Source: Bacteroidetes bacterium 43-93 (GTDB lineage: Bacteria > Bacteroidota > Bacteroidia > Chitinophagales > Chitinophagaceae). Taken from it: DNA of 64,000 nucleotides. Below the pieces are notes generated by a model. That model made no database searches and was not told the origin of the DNA. It saw only the letters and a list, made by a program, of their open reading frames with translations. Shown one piece after another: positions 17,014 through 26,197 of the stretch; position 1 is the stretch's first letter, and each line of letters begins with the position of its first letter. The position numbers and the translations under genes are program-made. The stretch is from the NCBI GenBank assembly GCA_001897855.1, contig MKUO01000005.1, positions 1-64,000 on the forward strand. Reading direction: 5' to 3'.

Positions 17014-17667
17014 TTATTTTATCGCCTCTTTAAGCTTTTTTATCATTGCTGCCGGGTCCGGCGCAGAGAATACCGTATTGCCTGCCACCAATACGTCAGC
17101 ACCCGCAGCAACTATATCCGCAGCGTTTTCAAGTGTCACGCCACCATCAATCTCTATAAGGGTACCGGCTTTTGCCGTATTGATCAGGTCTTTGGCTTCG
17201 CGAATTTTCTTATACGTCAGGGGTAAGAATTTCTGCCCCCCGAAACCGGGGTTGATGCTCATGATAAGCAGCAGGTCTATTTCACCGATAATATCCTGCA
17301 CCATAGATACAGGAGTGTGCGGATTGATGGACAGCCCGGCCTTCATTCCGAGGGCTTTAATGGATGTTAGCGTACGGTGAATATGATAGCCAGTTTCATA
17401 ATGTACTGTGAGATAGTCGGCTCCGGCCTTTTTGAAATCTTCCAGGTAACGTTCCGGGTCTTCTATCATCAGGTGTACGTCAAAAGTCTTTTTTCCCAGT
17501 TTTTTCATCTGGGCTATAATAGGCATGCCATAGCTGATGTTAGGCACAAAGCGTCCGTCCATCACATCCAGGTGAAACCAATCCGCTTCGCTGTTGTTAA
17601 CCATTTCAATATCCCTGCCAAGGTTCAGGAAATCTGCAGAAAGCATTGAAGGTGCTATTAGTGGCAT
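17014..17667 (-). CDS. rpe: Ribulose-phosphate 3-epimerase
   Basis: 217 residues, the normal length for this TIM-barrel enzyme. Seen: APSMLSADF, HLDVMDGRFVPN (metal His and Asp), FDVHLMIEDPE, INPGFGGQKF, and EIDGGVTLENA with the second catalytic Asp. It interconverts ribulose 5-phosphate and xylulose 5-phosphate in the pentose phosphate pathway, in the cytoplasm. The start ATG at 17667 gives MPLIAPS, as in homologues. Confidence 0.96.
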   Translation of the reverse strand: MPLIAPSMLSADFLNLGRDIEMVNNSEADWFHLDVMDGRFVPNISYGMPIIAQMKKLGKKTFDVHLMIEDPERYLEDFKKAGADYLTVHYETGYHIHRTLTSIKALGMKAGLSINPHTPVSMVQDIIGEIDLLLIMSINPGFGGQKFLPLTYKKIREAKDLINTAKAGTLIEIDGGVTLENAADIVAAGADVLVAGNTVFSAPDPAAMIKKLKEAIK

Positions 17668-17895
17668 ATTATTTTGACTTTTTTTTAAGATTCTTCCAAA
17701 GGTAATCTAAACCATGGAATGCTTGTTAATTCCATGAAGGCTATATGTAATAAACTAATATAAAAATGTTTGTTTTAAATATTACCTTCGTGGAACGGAA
17801 TAACAGAGAGAATCCCAAGTAAACAAACAATCAATATAATATCCTGCAATAGTTGTGGGATGGTTGTTAATGCATATTAAATTTTTTTACTGCCA

Positions 17896-19560
17896 ATGTT
17901 TCGGCAAAAGAGGATTCTGTTATTTCTGAACCTGTCAGCAGGTATTGTATGCTTATTATTTTGCATAACTCTATTCATTGTCGGTGTTTATCTGCCTGCA
18001 TTAATATTAGGCGCTGGTTCCATTTGCTTTTTTATCAATTCGCTGATAGCCTATAAAGAGGAAACTGGTATTGCGGCCGGCATTGCCATTGTTATTTCTG
18101 ATCTTTTATTGATGCTGTTTGATACAGGGATCATAAATGAACGGCAGAATACATATATGTACTACGTTCCCATACTGTTGCTCACATATGTGGTTACCAG
18201 GTACGATGAACGTGGCAAGCGTTTATTGATGTTGCTATTTACGGTAGCTTGTCTATTGGCGATCAACTGTACTGATCTTACACCCAAATTACTCGCTAAT
18301 TTTCACATGCCCGGCCTGGAAGGCGTTTTTAAAGTCGCCAATTCCATAATAGCAGTATTACAGAGTATTGCTGTCATTCGCATTGTAACCAAGGTAAACC
18401 ATAACATGGAAGAACAATTGGTTGCAGCAAAAGACGTAGCAGAGCGGTCGTCCCAGGAAAGAATGCATTTTCTTTCTATCATGAGCCATGAATTACGCAC
18501 ACCTGCCAATGCAGTCGTAGGCCTCAGCCATCTTATGCTGGAGAAAGAAATACCGGAAACCATCAGGCGCGATGTTTCCTTATTACATTACTCTGCACAA
18601 ACATTAAAATCCATTGTAGATAATATTCTATACTTTAACCAGCTAGAGGATAAAGAAATAGTAATAGAAAAGAAGCCATTAGACATACGGAAATTTTGTC
18701 GTAATGCTCTTGATAGCTTTGTACTGGAAGCGGCAAAAAAAGAAATCGATTTGCATTTTGATTTTGATGACAGGATACCGCAATATTTGTTGGGCGATTA
18801 CGATAAGCTATTGTTAGTTATCAATAACCTCCTGAATAATGCAATTAAGTTTACTAAGAAGGGCTCCATTCATTTTTGGGTAAAGGTCAGCCATATGGAT
18901 GATAATGCCTGTTATGTTATGTTCAAGCTGGCAGATACGGGTGTAGGTATAGAAGCAGCCAGGCTCAAGGAAATATTCAATGTTTTCAGCCAGATCAATA
19001 GCAAGATTACAAGGAGCTATGATGGTATGGGATTAGGGCTGGCAATATCATCCAAACTAGTTACCATGATGGGTGGTGCTATTCGTGTCGATTCGGAGGA
19101 AGGACAAGGATCCAACTTCTACTTCGAATTGAAAATGGATAAGACCAACGAAATAAAAGATGAGGAGCAGAAGTTTGTGGAAACACACGATCTCGCCGGC
19201 ATTAAAATATTGTTGGTAGAAGACAATAAGCTGAATGTACTGGTTGCAAAAAAGATATTGAATGCAATGCATGCCGAGGTAGATGTTGCAGCTGACGGAC
19301 TGGAAGGCCTGAAGGTTTTTGCAAGCAAGAAATATGATGTAGTGCTGATGGACCTGCACATGCCGCATATGGATGGATTTGAAACAAGCAGGCGTATAAG
19401 GATGGATGATTCAAAAACACCTATTATAGCCTTTAGCGCAGATGCCTTTGAGGATGCCAGGAATAAGGCTAAAGAGTCTGGAATGAATGATTTTATTAGT
19501 AAGCCATTTGATCCGGAGGTATTGTACTCTAAAATCAGACAATACGTGCTAAGATCATAA
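17896..19560 (+). CDS. Hybrid sensor histidine kinase/response regulator
   Basis: 554 residues. About six transmembrane helices in residues 10-165, then HisKA (His198 in MSHELRTP), HATPase_c (NNLLNNAIKFT, DTGVGIEAA, GMGLGLAIS), and a receiver domain (about 434-552) with phospho-acceptor Asp486 in LMDLHMPHMDG and Lys in ISKPFDP. The input domain is membrane-embedded, with no periplasmic sensor. No output gene is adjacent, so phosphotransfer to a separate partner is likely. Confidence 0.92.
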   Translation: MFRQKRILLFLNLSAGIVCLLFCITLFIVGVYLPALILGAGSICFFINSLIAYKEETGIAAGIAIVISDLLLMLFDTGIINERQNTYMYYVPILLLTYVVTRYDERGKRLLMLLFTVACLLAINCTDLTPKLLANFHMPGLEGVFKVANSIIAVLQSIAVIRIVTKVNHNMEEQLVAAKDVAERSSQERMHFLSIMSHELRTPANAVVGLSHLMLEKEIPETIRRDVSLLHYSAQTLKSIVDNILYFNQLEDKEIVIEKKPLDIRKFCRNALDSFVLEAAKKEIDLHFDFDDRIPQYLLGDYDKLLLVINNLLNNAIKFTKKGSIHFWVKVSHMDDNACYVMFKLADTGVGIEAARLKEIFNVFSQINSKITRSYDGMGLGLAISSKLVTMMGGAIRVDSEEGQGSNFYFELKMDKTNEIKDEEQKFVETHDLAGIKILLVEDNKLNVLVAKKILNAMHAEVDVAADGLEGLKVFASKKYDVVLMDLHMPHMDGFETSRRIRMDDSKTPIIAFSADAFEDARNKAKESGMNDFISKPFDPEVLYSKIRQYVLRS

Positions 19561-19599
19561 CTGCTTCATAATCAGAACCTAATTTTTACTATGCTAACC

Positions 19600-19668
19600 G
19601 GTTGTTAACTAAGTGTATTTCTGGTGTTAACAAGATGTATTTTCCGGTGTTAATCAATTTTAAACGCT
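19600..19668. repeat. Three imperfect direct repeats with 23-bp period
   Basis: GGTTGTTAAC starts at 19600, GGTGTTAAC at 19623 and GGTGTTAAT at 19646; the first two copies continue with AAG.TGTATTT. The spacing is exactly 23 bp, about two helical turns. They lie between the hybrid kinase gene and the secreted protein gene at 19782. They could be binding sites for a regulator or simply a small tandem duplication. Confidence 0.5.
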
Positions 19669-19688
19669 CCGTTAAGTGGGGCGTTTTT
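19662..19688 (+). terminator. Probable terminator of the hybrid kinase gene
   Basis: Imperfect stem AAACGC.CC / GG.GCGTTT around GTTAAGT, followed by TTTTTCTTT. It lies about 100 bases after the kinase stop codon. Confidence 0.65.
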
Positions 19689-19689
19689 C

Positions 19690-19720
19690 TTTGTAAGCCC
19701 TCAAATGCGTCGCATATTTG
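19690..19720 (+). promoter_or_regulatory. Candidate promoter of the 19782 gene
   Basis: TTTG (19690-19693) and TATTTG (19715-19720) separated by about 21 bases, followed by a long A/C-rich leader (19737-19781) with almost no T, right up to the ATG. Same style as the candidates at 13452 and 63648. Confidence 0.5.
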
Positions 19721-19781
19721 TATCGTTAGCAAGAAATAACAAACACAACACACAAAGCAAAACAAAACAACGAAAAACACA

Positions 19782-20327
19782 ATGAAGAAGTTCATTCTTA
19801 TAGCTATGCTATGCGCATCTGTTGCGGCCAAAGCTCAAAACTCCGGTTCTGCAGCTCAAACAATATCGCTTTCACTTACAGATGCTATAGAAATCACTTT
19901 TAACACAACGGGAAATGCAACCGGCGAATTGGTAAGGATACCCTTCGCCAACCCGGCTGCATACTCCGGCGGTGTTCAAACAGCTGATTATCAATTAACG
20001 ATCCGCAGCAATAAGAAGTTCAATCTTTCTGTAAATACTAATAATCCTTTTTTTACTTATTCAGGCAATGTGATGCCCGCACCTAAAATGCCGGTAGCAG
20101 GAACATTGAGTATTATGCCCACAACGAACGGCTCTGGTGGTAGCATTCCTTCTCCGTTTGCGCTGTCAAGGTTTTCTTCTATCTCAGAAAGGATACAAAC
20201 GCTTGTTTCAGGTGGTTCAAATGGTGGAAACCAATCAGTATCTGTAAAGTATAAAGCGGATCCTAAATTCTCTTATCCTGGTGGTACCTATACGGTCGAT
20301 GCCATCTTTACTGCAACGCAGATGTAA
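19782..20327 (+). CDS. Secreted beta-sandwich protein, WxL/DUF4402-like
   Basis: 181 residues, signal peptide to about residue 18 (AAKAQ). Mature chain is beta-rich, Gly/Ser-rich, with QTADYQLTIRSNKKFNL and an end strand GGTYTVDAIFTATQM. The ending resembles fimbria-like DUF4402 or WxL-type surface proteins, but the match is by general look only. It has its own promoter with an A-rich leader and a strong terminator, so it may be highly expressed. Confidence 0.6.
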   Translation: MKKFILIAMLCASVAAKAQNSGSAAQTISLSLTDAIEITFNTTGNATGELVRIPFANPAAYSGGVQTADYQLTIRSNKKFNLSVNTNNPFFTYSGNVMPAPKMPVAGTLSIMPTTNGSGGSIPSPFALSRFSSISERIQTLVSGGSNGGNQSVSVKYKADPKFSYPGGTYTVDAIFTATQM

Positions 20328-20354
20328 TAAAGCATAGTTTTGTTTGTTGAATAG

Positions 20355-20390
20355 AAAAGGGCTCCTTTGTTGTTGGGAGCCCTTTCACTT
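20355..20390. terminator. Bidirectional terminator between convergent genes
   Basis: Ten-bp perfect stem (AAAGGGCTCC, 20356-20365, with 20376-20385) followed by a T-rich tract rightward. It lies between the 19782 gene and the leftward 20404 gene. Confidence 0.75.
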
Positions 20391-20403
20391 TTTCATGTTT
20401 TGG

Positions 20404-21201
20404 TTAGTTCATTGATAACTTATTTTCTTCCTCTTCTTCATTTTTTTCTTCTTGCTTGCGCAGGCGCTTAAAGGTTTGCTTGTCTACATCTACATAAACG
20501 CGCTTTTCAGGGTAAGAATCGGGATCATCGGCAACAGGCACTTCAACGATCTTATCTTCCAATACTTGTTTTTCAACCTCGCCTCTTATATATGCATCTT
20601 CACCGCAATCGCTACAGCTGCAGTATTGTCGCCCATCATACCTCGCAATTACCTTTACACGTACTTTCGCAATTGCAGGATGCTCTTCTTCTATAACCAA
20701 CGCCTGCTGTACCGGTGGGTTAGTATAGTAGAAAGCATTACCACAGCGGTTCATAAAATAGAGATCGCAACCTGAAATTGCTTTCACATGCCATGCTTTG
20801 ATCTTATTTTGTCCTGGTAGTGCCAATATGCTGTAGATGTATTTGTTCTGCCCGTCTCCCAACATACCTATAGCACCAAATGGTATATCTTCTGACCAAA
20901 CCTTATCCCTTGTAAATCTTGGGTCTTTTACACCCTGGTCATATCCTATAGATGCAAACAGGCTATTGATCTCGTTTTTAAATCCTTTGATCTCTCCAAC
21001 GGCTTGTAAGTTTTTATAAAACTGGTCTGCATCCTTCAGGTTGCACATTATAGGAAACTGCGGGTCAGTCCCTAGTTTAGTTACCACCTTAGGTGTCTGG
21101 TTAGCCGGCACATTAAATATCCTGTGAGGATTGCCACAGTTTGGTTGTCCGTATGCAATAGTGCTAATTGTAAATAGCAACAATAGTATTCCCTTTTTCA
21201 T
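20404..21201 (-). CDS. Secreted protein of unknown function with CxCxxC
   Basis: 265 residues, signal peptide to about residue 18 (AYGQ). Features: CGNPHRIF near the mature N terminus, several paired Cys, YCSCSDCGED near residue 195, and a C-terminal tail of Lys and Glu (about residues 245-262). No family recognised. The Cys cluster may bind metal or form disulfides. Single gene, convergent with 19782. Confidence 0.65.
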   Translation of the reverse strand: MKKGILLLLFTISTIAYGQPNCGNPHRIFNVPANQTPKVVTKLGTDPQFPIMCNLKDADQFYKNLQAVGEIKGFKNEINSLFASIGYDQGVKDPRFTRDKVWSEDIPFGAIGMLGDGQNKYIYSILALPGQNKIKAWHVKAISGCDLYFMNRCGNAFYYTNPPVQQALVIEEEHPAIAKVRVKVIARYDGRQYCSCSDCGEDAYIRGEVEKQVLEDKIVEVPVADDPDSYPEKRVYVDVDKQTFKRLRKQEEKNEEEEENKLSMN

Positions 21202-21309
21202 AAGAACATGTTTAGTGATAATTAATATATTATTACTTGTTGCAGAACTAATAAAACAATGCCAACGTGATACTCTATTTACATGTCAGGTTAAAGGGTA
21301 TATTGCACC

Positions 21310-22011
21310 ATGTTTTCAGGTTTTGTAAGAATTGTCCTGTTGCTCATGATACCACTATCTGTTTCTGCTCAGATAGATATGGGTATCGGGGTAGATCTTG
21401 GAGCACCCTTAATGTTCAACAAATATGTTGGGGATTATAACCACTCAGATGCGGCTCCGGGTGTTACTGCCAGGTTCAGCTATTTACCACCCCAAGCTAC
21501 CTTTGTGCCGTCATTAAATGTCACGGTATCACGTTATGTGCTACCCGTTACCAGGCTGGGTGCTACAGACAGGGTGCTGAATATGTATTTTGCCGCTGCC
21601 AATGCTATGCTTTGCGGTAGGGTGCGAAAGCAGGTTGGTGGCAACAAAGAGCTTTATGTTGGAGTAGGTATTGGGGCTAACTACCTTTCAGGAAATAAGG
21701 TTGGCATTAGCGGCAATAAGAGCACATTGACCGAGGTGATGATAGATTCTTCAGAATATATCAAACGTATTATCCCGCAGGCTTGTATCAATGCAGAGAT
21801 ACTGATTCCTTTCTCAGCAGAAAAGCCGGTAGCGTTAGGCGTTGGCGCGCAGGTATTATATACTTATTTCTTTGACCAGCAGACTGCTTATAGGGTAGAT
21901 GTTGTTGATGAAAACAATGTGTATTATAAGCTTAGCCCCAGGCTGGCAGGTAGTATGCTAACGCCTAGTATATATGTGGCGTTGTATTACCGCCTCGGAC
22001 AACGCAAATAG
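21310..22011 (+). CDS. Outer-membrane beta-barrel protein (PorT-like fold)
   Basis: 233 residues, signal peptide to about residue 20 (SVSAQ). Alternating strands such as IGVDLGAPL, VTARFSYLP, ELYVGVGIGANYL and the final SIYVALYYRLGQ are typical of eight-stranded barrels. Substrate or partner unknown. First of a rightward group with the TPR lipoprotein 44 bases on. Confidence 0.65.
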   Translation: MFSGFVRIVLLLMIPLSVSAQIDMGIGVDLGAPLMFNKYVGDYNHSDAAPGVTARFSYLPPQATFVPSLNVTVSRYVLPVTRLGATDRVLNMYFAAANAMLCGRVRKQVGGNKELYVGVGIGANYLSGNKVGISGNKSTLTEVMIDSSEYIKRIIPQACINAEILIPFSAEKPVALGVGAQVLYTYFFDQQTAYRVDVVDENNVYYKLSPRLAGSMLTPSIYVALYYRLGQRK

Positions 22012-22055
22012 ATCCTAAATGCATTGCAATCAATCAATTGAATTAATTTAGCGGC

Positions 22056-23063
22056 ATGAGAAGTGTTTCATATATTTTCCTGGTATTGATCGGGATAACT
22101 GTTTTTTGTTCCTGTAAAGGCAATAAAGGTAGCGCAAATAACAGCCCGGCCCTTATCGCCACCCCTGAGTTGAAAAATATTACAGAAAAAATAAATGATA
22201 ACCCCAAAGATGCGGCTCTGTACTTCCAGCGTGGCATTATTCTTCATCGTCTGCAGAAAGATACTTTAGCTTTAAACGATTTTAAACAAGCTACCAAGCT
22301 GGATTCTACAAAGGCTGAGTACTTTAGCGCCGTAGGCGATCTGATGTTTGAACATAAAGACGTTACGGGTTCTGTAAAATGGCTGCAAAAGGCATTAGAC
22401 CTGAATCCCGGCGATAAAAAAGCACAATTGAAGGTGGCGAAGATGTTTGTATACATCAAAGAATATTCTTCTGCTTTTAAAGCCATCAACACAGTTTTGC
22501 GGCAGGATGTATATAATCCCGAAGCCTATTTCCTGAAGGGAATGATTTATAAAGACCTTAAGGATACGGCTAAGGCTATCTCCAGTTTTCAAACGGCAGT
22601 GCAGGTAGCTCCTGATTACAAAGAAGCTGTGCTGCAGTTAGGTAGTATTTACAGTAGCCGGGGAAACCCCATAGCATTAACGTATTTTCAAAATGCCTGG
22701 AAGCTGGATACTACTGATGCATTTCCGCTATTTGCACGTGGCGTATATTATCAGCATAGAAATGAGCTGGAACTTGCAAAGGAAGAATACAGGAATGTTA
22801 TAATGAGAGACAGGCAATATATAGATGCCTATTTTAACATTGCCTACGTTTACATGCAGCAGGATTCTTTGGATAAAGCAATGCGCCAATACGATATCCT
22901 TGTGCAAATAGACCAATCAGACCCCGAAGCTTACTATAATCGCGGCGTTTGTTTCGAAAAAATGGGCAAAAAGCAGGAAGCTATCAATGACTATAAGCAG
23001 GCCCTTGTATTTGACGATAAATATCAGCCCGCCCACGACGCACTTGTTCGCATAGGAGGATGA
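22056..23063 (+). CDS. TPR-repeat lipoprotein
   Basis: 335 residues, lipobox near residue 19 (FCSC). From about residue 45 to the end are some eight consecutive tetratricopeptide repeats (for example AALYFQRGIILHRLQKDTLA and AYFNIAYVYMQQDSLDKAM). These form a protein-binding superhelix at the inner face of the outer membrane. Partners are not evident; the barrel upstream and the two secreted proteins downstream are candidates. Confidence 0.82.
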   Translation: MRSVSYIFLVLIGITVFCSCKGNKGSANNSPALIATPELKNITEKINDNPKDAALYFQRGIILHRLQKDTLALNDFKQATKLDSTKAEYFSAVGDLMFEHKDVTGSVKWLQKALDLNPGDKKAQLKVAKMFVYIKEYSSAFKAINTVLRQDVYNPEAYFLKGMIYKDLKDTAKAISSFQTAVQVAPDYKEAVLQLGSIYSSRGNPIALTYFQNAWKLDTTDAFPLFARGVYYQHRNELELAKEEYRNVIMRDRQYIDAYFNIAYVYMQQDSLDKAMRQYDILVQIDQSDPEAYYNRGVCFEKMGKKQEAINDYKQALVFDDKYQPAHDALVRIGG

Positions 23064-23111
23064 TAGTATTACCGTTAGTTTTATTATATTTAATAGCAAA
23101 TAAGATGTCAA

Positions 23112-23567
23112 TTGGTTGCTAAAATTTTATTTGCGGGTTTATTCTTCCTTTTCTTGTTTGGCAAGCTTACGGCTCAGGAAAGCTTTTTCGAAACAGCAGC
23201 AATACCTCTTGATAGTAATATCACCGTTACACTGACATCTAAGGATGCGGCAGCGTTTGATTATTATAACATGTATAATTTTCAATACCTGCAAGGGTCC
23301 GAAAAGTTGCAGGCCGCATTTATGGTTCCGAAGAACACCGACAAGTTCACGTTGTTGCAGAAAAGCAAGGTTAAGCTATGCCGCGTTACCAGCTTTGTCA
23401 ATAGCTGGAAGGGTATCGAAGGTGATCCGGTGCCGGTAGAAGATTATATAGAAATGCCACGGGCAGACGGTAAAGGTAAAATACATATAAACCTTGATCC
23501 CGACTTAGCCGACCCGGTATACACCATTTGTGGTACAGAAAAAGCTGTAGTTAAAAGCAAGAAGTGA
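23112..23567 (+). CDS. Secreted protein of unknown function
   Basis: 151 residues, TTG start, chosen because the signal peptide (AKILFAGLFFLFLFGKLTAQ) begins right there and no in-frame ATG precedes it. The mature part is one small domain with no recognised motif and a single paired-Cys possibility. Its stop overlaps the next start by four bases (GTGA), so the two are translationally coupled. Confidence 0.6.
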   Translation: MVAKILFAGLFFLFLFGKLTAQESFFETAAIPLDSNITVTLTSKDAAAFDYYNMYNFQYLQGSEKLQAAFMVPKNTDKFTLLQKSKVKLCRVTSFVNSWKGIEGDPVPVEDYIEMPRADGKGKIHINLDPDLADPVYTICGTEKAVVKSKK

Positions 23568-24388
23568 GGTTCTTCCAAAAAATATTATTGTTTGCAATAG
23601 TCATTGCAATTGGGCATGGCAATATATGCCTTGCTCAAAAGAAGCATCGCCGCGAGGAAGAAAAACCAACGAAAAACTCTGCGGGAGATACAGTTTCCCC
23701 GAAATACAAGATTATTGACGAAACGAAGCCTCAATCGGGAACGCTTGTACCGATGTATAAAGAGAAAGTAATAACTATAGAAAAGGCTGATAAAAAGAAG
23801 TCGTTCAAAGACCTGCCGATTATCTACGATACGATTCATGCCAAACCTAAAAGAGTATTAGGCCAGGAAACTATTATTGATGACCGTAAAACTATTGTAA
23901 TAGGTGATAAAAACAAGCAAGTTGCTGATACTGCAACCCGCGAAGTAGTCATAGAAAATGCTCGCTGCAAATGCATATTGATGAGCATGAAGGTGCAGGA
24001 TACTATTAATTTTGAAGATTACATTAACTATAGTTTTATTTTCGAGAACAAATGCAAAGAGCAGGTTTGGATACATTCAGGCAGCTTCAGATTCCTGGTT
24101 AATGATGTTTTTGGCCATGCTGTAACGCGCATTAGGAAGATCGATTTTGTAAAGCGCTACGACTATCCCGAATATGTAAAGCTGAGCCCGGGAGAAACTT
24201 TTGAGTTTAATTTTGCCGATGATCCGTTTTTTGAATACAAGATGAACAGATCCCAGGAATATAAATTCAATTTCTTATATAGTAATACCGGTACCCAGGT
24301 AAAAGACAACAAAAAGACAGGTAAAAAATTACTTGCTAATATTTATCAGTGTCTTGAGGTAAGAGACAAAAATGTTTACGTTCGATAA
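23564..24388 (+). CDS. Secreted protein of unknown function, coupled to the previous gene
   Basis: 274 residues, GTG start overlapping the preceding TGA. Signal peptide to about residue 24 (ICLAQ), a charged Lys/Glu/Thr linker (about 26-120), then a beta domain (about 125-230) with NYSFIFENKC and LSPGETFEFNF, like an Ig-type fold. Function unknown. It ends one base short of the convergent 24390 gene, with no visible terminator between. Confidence 0.62.
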   Translation: MRFFQKILLFAIVIAIGHGNICLAQKKHRREEEKPTKNSAGDTVSPKYKIIDETKPQSGTLVPMYKEKVITIEKADKKKSFKDLPIIYDTIHAKPKRVLGQETIIDDRKTIVIGDKNKQVADTATREVVIENARCKCILMSMKVQDTINFEDYINYSFIFENKCKEQVWIHSGSFRFLVNDVFGHAVTRIRKIDFVKRYDYPEYVKLSPGETFEFNFADDPFFEYKMNRSQEYKFNFLYSNTGTQVKDNKKTGKKLLANIYQCLEVRDKNVYVR

Positions 24389-24389
24389 A

Positions 24390-25007
24390 TCAGGCTTCTG
24401 TTTTAAATCGTTCTATTTCTTTAAGATTATCAGTTATCTCTTTTATGTTTTGGCTATAAAGCCTGCGGTACAATAACAGCATAGCAATGGTAGCGGCGAT
24501 AAGGCCTGTTACAAGTTGAGGCAGAAAAAAAGTAATATCCTCGAAAATGTCAATGCCGTGTACCCAAAACATCATTACTGCAAATAGTGCTGAAATAAAT
24601 ATAGGGGCAAGTATTAGTGAAGTGGTTTTCTCTATGGAGATAATGAGCCTGTATTGGTTTATTTTTTTTGCGGTTTCTGTAATGGAGCCAGCATTAAGAT
24701 CAATGTTGTTTAGATGTCTTATTTTAAAGATACATAAGACCATCGCGGCCAAAATAAATACCAGCGACAACACATAGCAACCTGTGAGCAACGCATTCAT
24801 GTCCCTATCTGCAACATGCACAGCAAACAGCAATAGTACAAGTCCGCATACAACGATGCCAATGTATTCAAGGTTAATAAGCCTTCTGATTACATTTTTA
24901 GATTTGTCGTTTAGTATATAGTTCACCAAGTGTTCATTCAGTGCTGTGTTTTTCTGCAACATTTTATCATGCTGCTGCCACATTTCTTTCATTTTGTCCA
25001 GATCCAT
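24390..25007 (-). CDS. Membrane protein paired with an ECF sigma factor
   Basis: 205 residues. A cytoplasmic N-terminal stretch ([18 protein letters not shown]) is followed by four transmembrane helices and a short charged tail. This layout directly downstream of a sigma factor gene (7-base gap) suggests an anti-sigma or accessory role, but it lacks a recognisable anti-sigma domain. Confidence 0.65.
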
Positions 25008-25014
25008 ACGTTGC

Positions 25015-25521
25015 TCATTTTTTGTCGTTAATATATGGTTCCGCCTTCTTACGCAGGCGTTCTTTTATACGGGCTATTTTGGTTCCCACATTGCTTACAC
25101 TTATTCCCATAATATCTGCAATCTCAGCATGGCTGCGATCTTCCATGTACAATAGTACCAGCGCTTTGTCAAGCGACGGAAGTTGCCCAATTAATTGTTG
25201 CATTATTTTATATTCCTCCGTCAATGCCGGATGGGTATTATCCTTTAGATCAGCCGGGAGGCAGTTTGTAGTATCTGGCCGACTTTTTTGCTTCCGTTGA
25301 TGGGTGATGGCGGTATTAAGCGCTACCCTGTAAAGCCACGTGCTTACTGCCGACTCACCCCGAAATCTTGGATACGCAGTCCATGCCTGTAATATTATTT
25401 CCTGGAACAGGTCTTTGAGATCTTCCGTATTTGATGCATACATATTGCAAACCTTGTAGATCAGGGATTCGAACTGTTGCAGTACTGCCAGGAATTCTTC
25501 TTTGTCGCTGGTGTTACCCAT
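25015..25521 (-). CDS. RNA polymerase sigma factor, ECF family
   Basis: 168 residues, normal ECF length. Region 2 (about 15-80) contains [14 protein letters not shown] and [12 protein letters not shown]; region 4 (about 108-160) contains [26 protein letters not shown] with its HTH. It directs RNA polymerase to a small regulon. The divergent Spy-like gene (125 bases away) and its own operon are natural targets. Confidence 0.92.
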
Positions 25522-25646
25522 GCACTATTAGTATCTTTGGCGGTTTAAAAATCACATCGTTGAGGAATAATTTTGTGGTGACACCATAATCTCTCCATTT
25601 TAAACCTTTACCCTTAACGAGTGTCCAATACAAAACATAGTTTTTG

Positions 25647-26120
25647 ATGAATAAGATAAGTAAAAATATCTTGCTGATAGCCTTGGTGGGCTTAACCTTG
25701 AATGCCAACGCGCAAAATATGGATGGCCAGCCTAAAAGCCCCGAAGAACGGGGAGCCCGGATGGAAAATGTACTTATGAAAAACATTGAGGTCACAAAAG
25801 AGCAAAAAGAAGCATTAACGCAAGTGTTCACCAGGTATGCAAATAACATGCAGACTTATAGAACAGAAGGTACCAATAAAGAAATGCTCGATGCTATTAA
25901 TAATAAGCGCGACGCAGGCGTAAAAGAAATACTAAATGATGACAATAAATACAGTCAGTATCTAATCGCTGTGGAGGAGATGAAGAAGAAAATGGAAGAG
26001 CGCCGTAAAGAAGGTGTAGGTCAGCGCGGCGGACATGGTGGAGGTCGCCGGGGACAGGGTAGTGGTATGGGTAACTTGGGCGGAGGAATGAGCCAGAGCG
26101 CTGATAATAGCAACTTTTAA
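25647..26120 (+). CDS. Secreted Spy/CpxP-like helical protein with Gly-rich tail
   Basis: 157 residues from the ATG at 25647 (a TTG at 25644 just precedes it). Signal peptide to about residue 22 (ANAQ). Middle part is helical and charged, with VTKEQKEALTQVFTRYANNM and EEMKKKMEERRKEG, like small periplasmic Spy-type proteins. The last 30 residues are Gly/Arg-rich (GQRGGHGGGRRGQGSG). Divergent from the ECF gene, and probably its target. Family assignment is tentative. Confidence 0.6.
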   Translation: MNKISKNILLIALVGLTLNANAQNMDGQPKSPEERGARMENVLMKNIEVTKEQKEALTQVFTRYANNMQTYRTEGTNKEMLDAINNKRDAGVKEILNDDNKYSQYLIAVEEMKKKMEERRKEGVGQRGGHGGGRRGQGSGMGNLGGGMSQSADNSNF

Positions 26121-26197
26121 TAGTCCATATACATTTTACGCCTACGGTAGTGTTACTACTAATAAGGCTTGCCATTATTTACCATTAAATTTTACCA

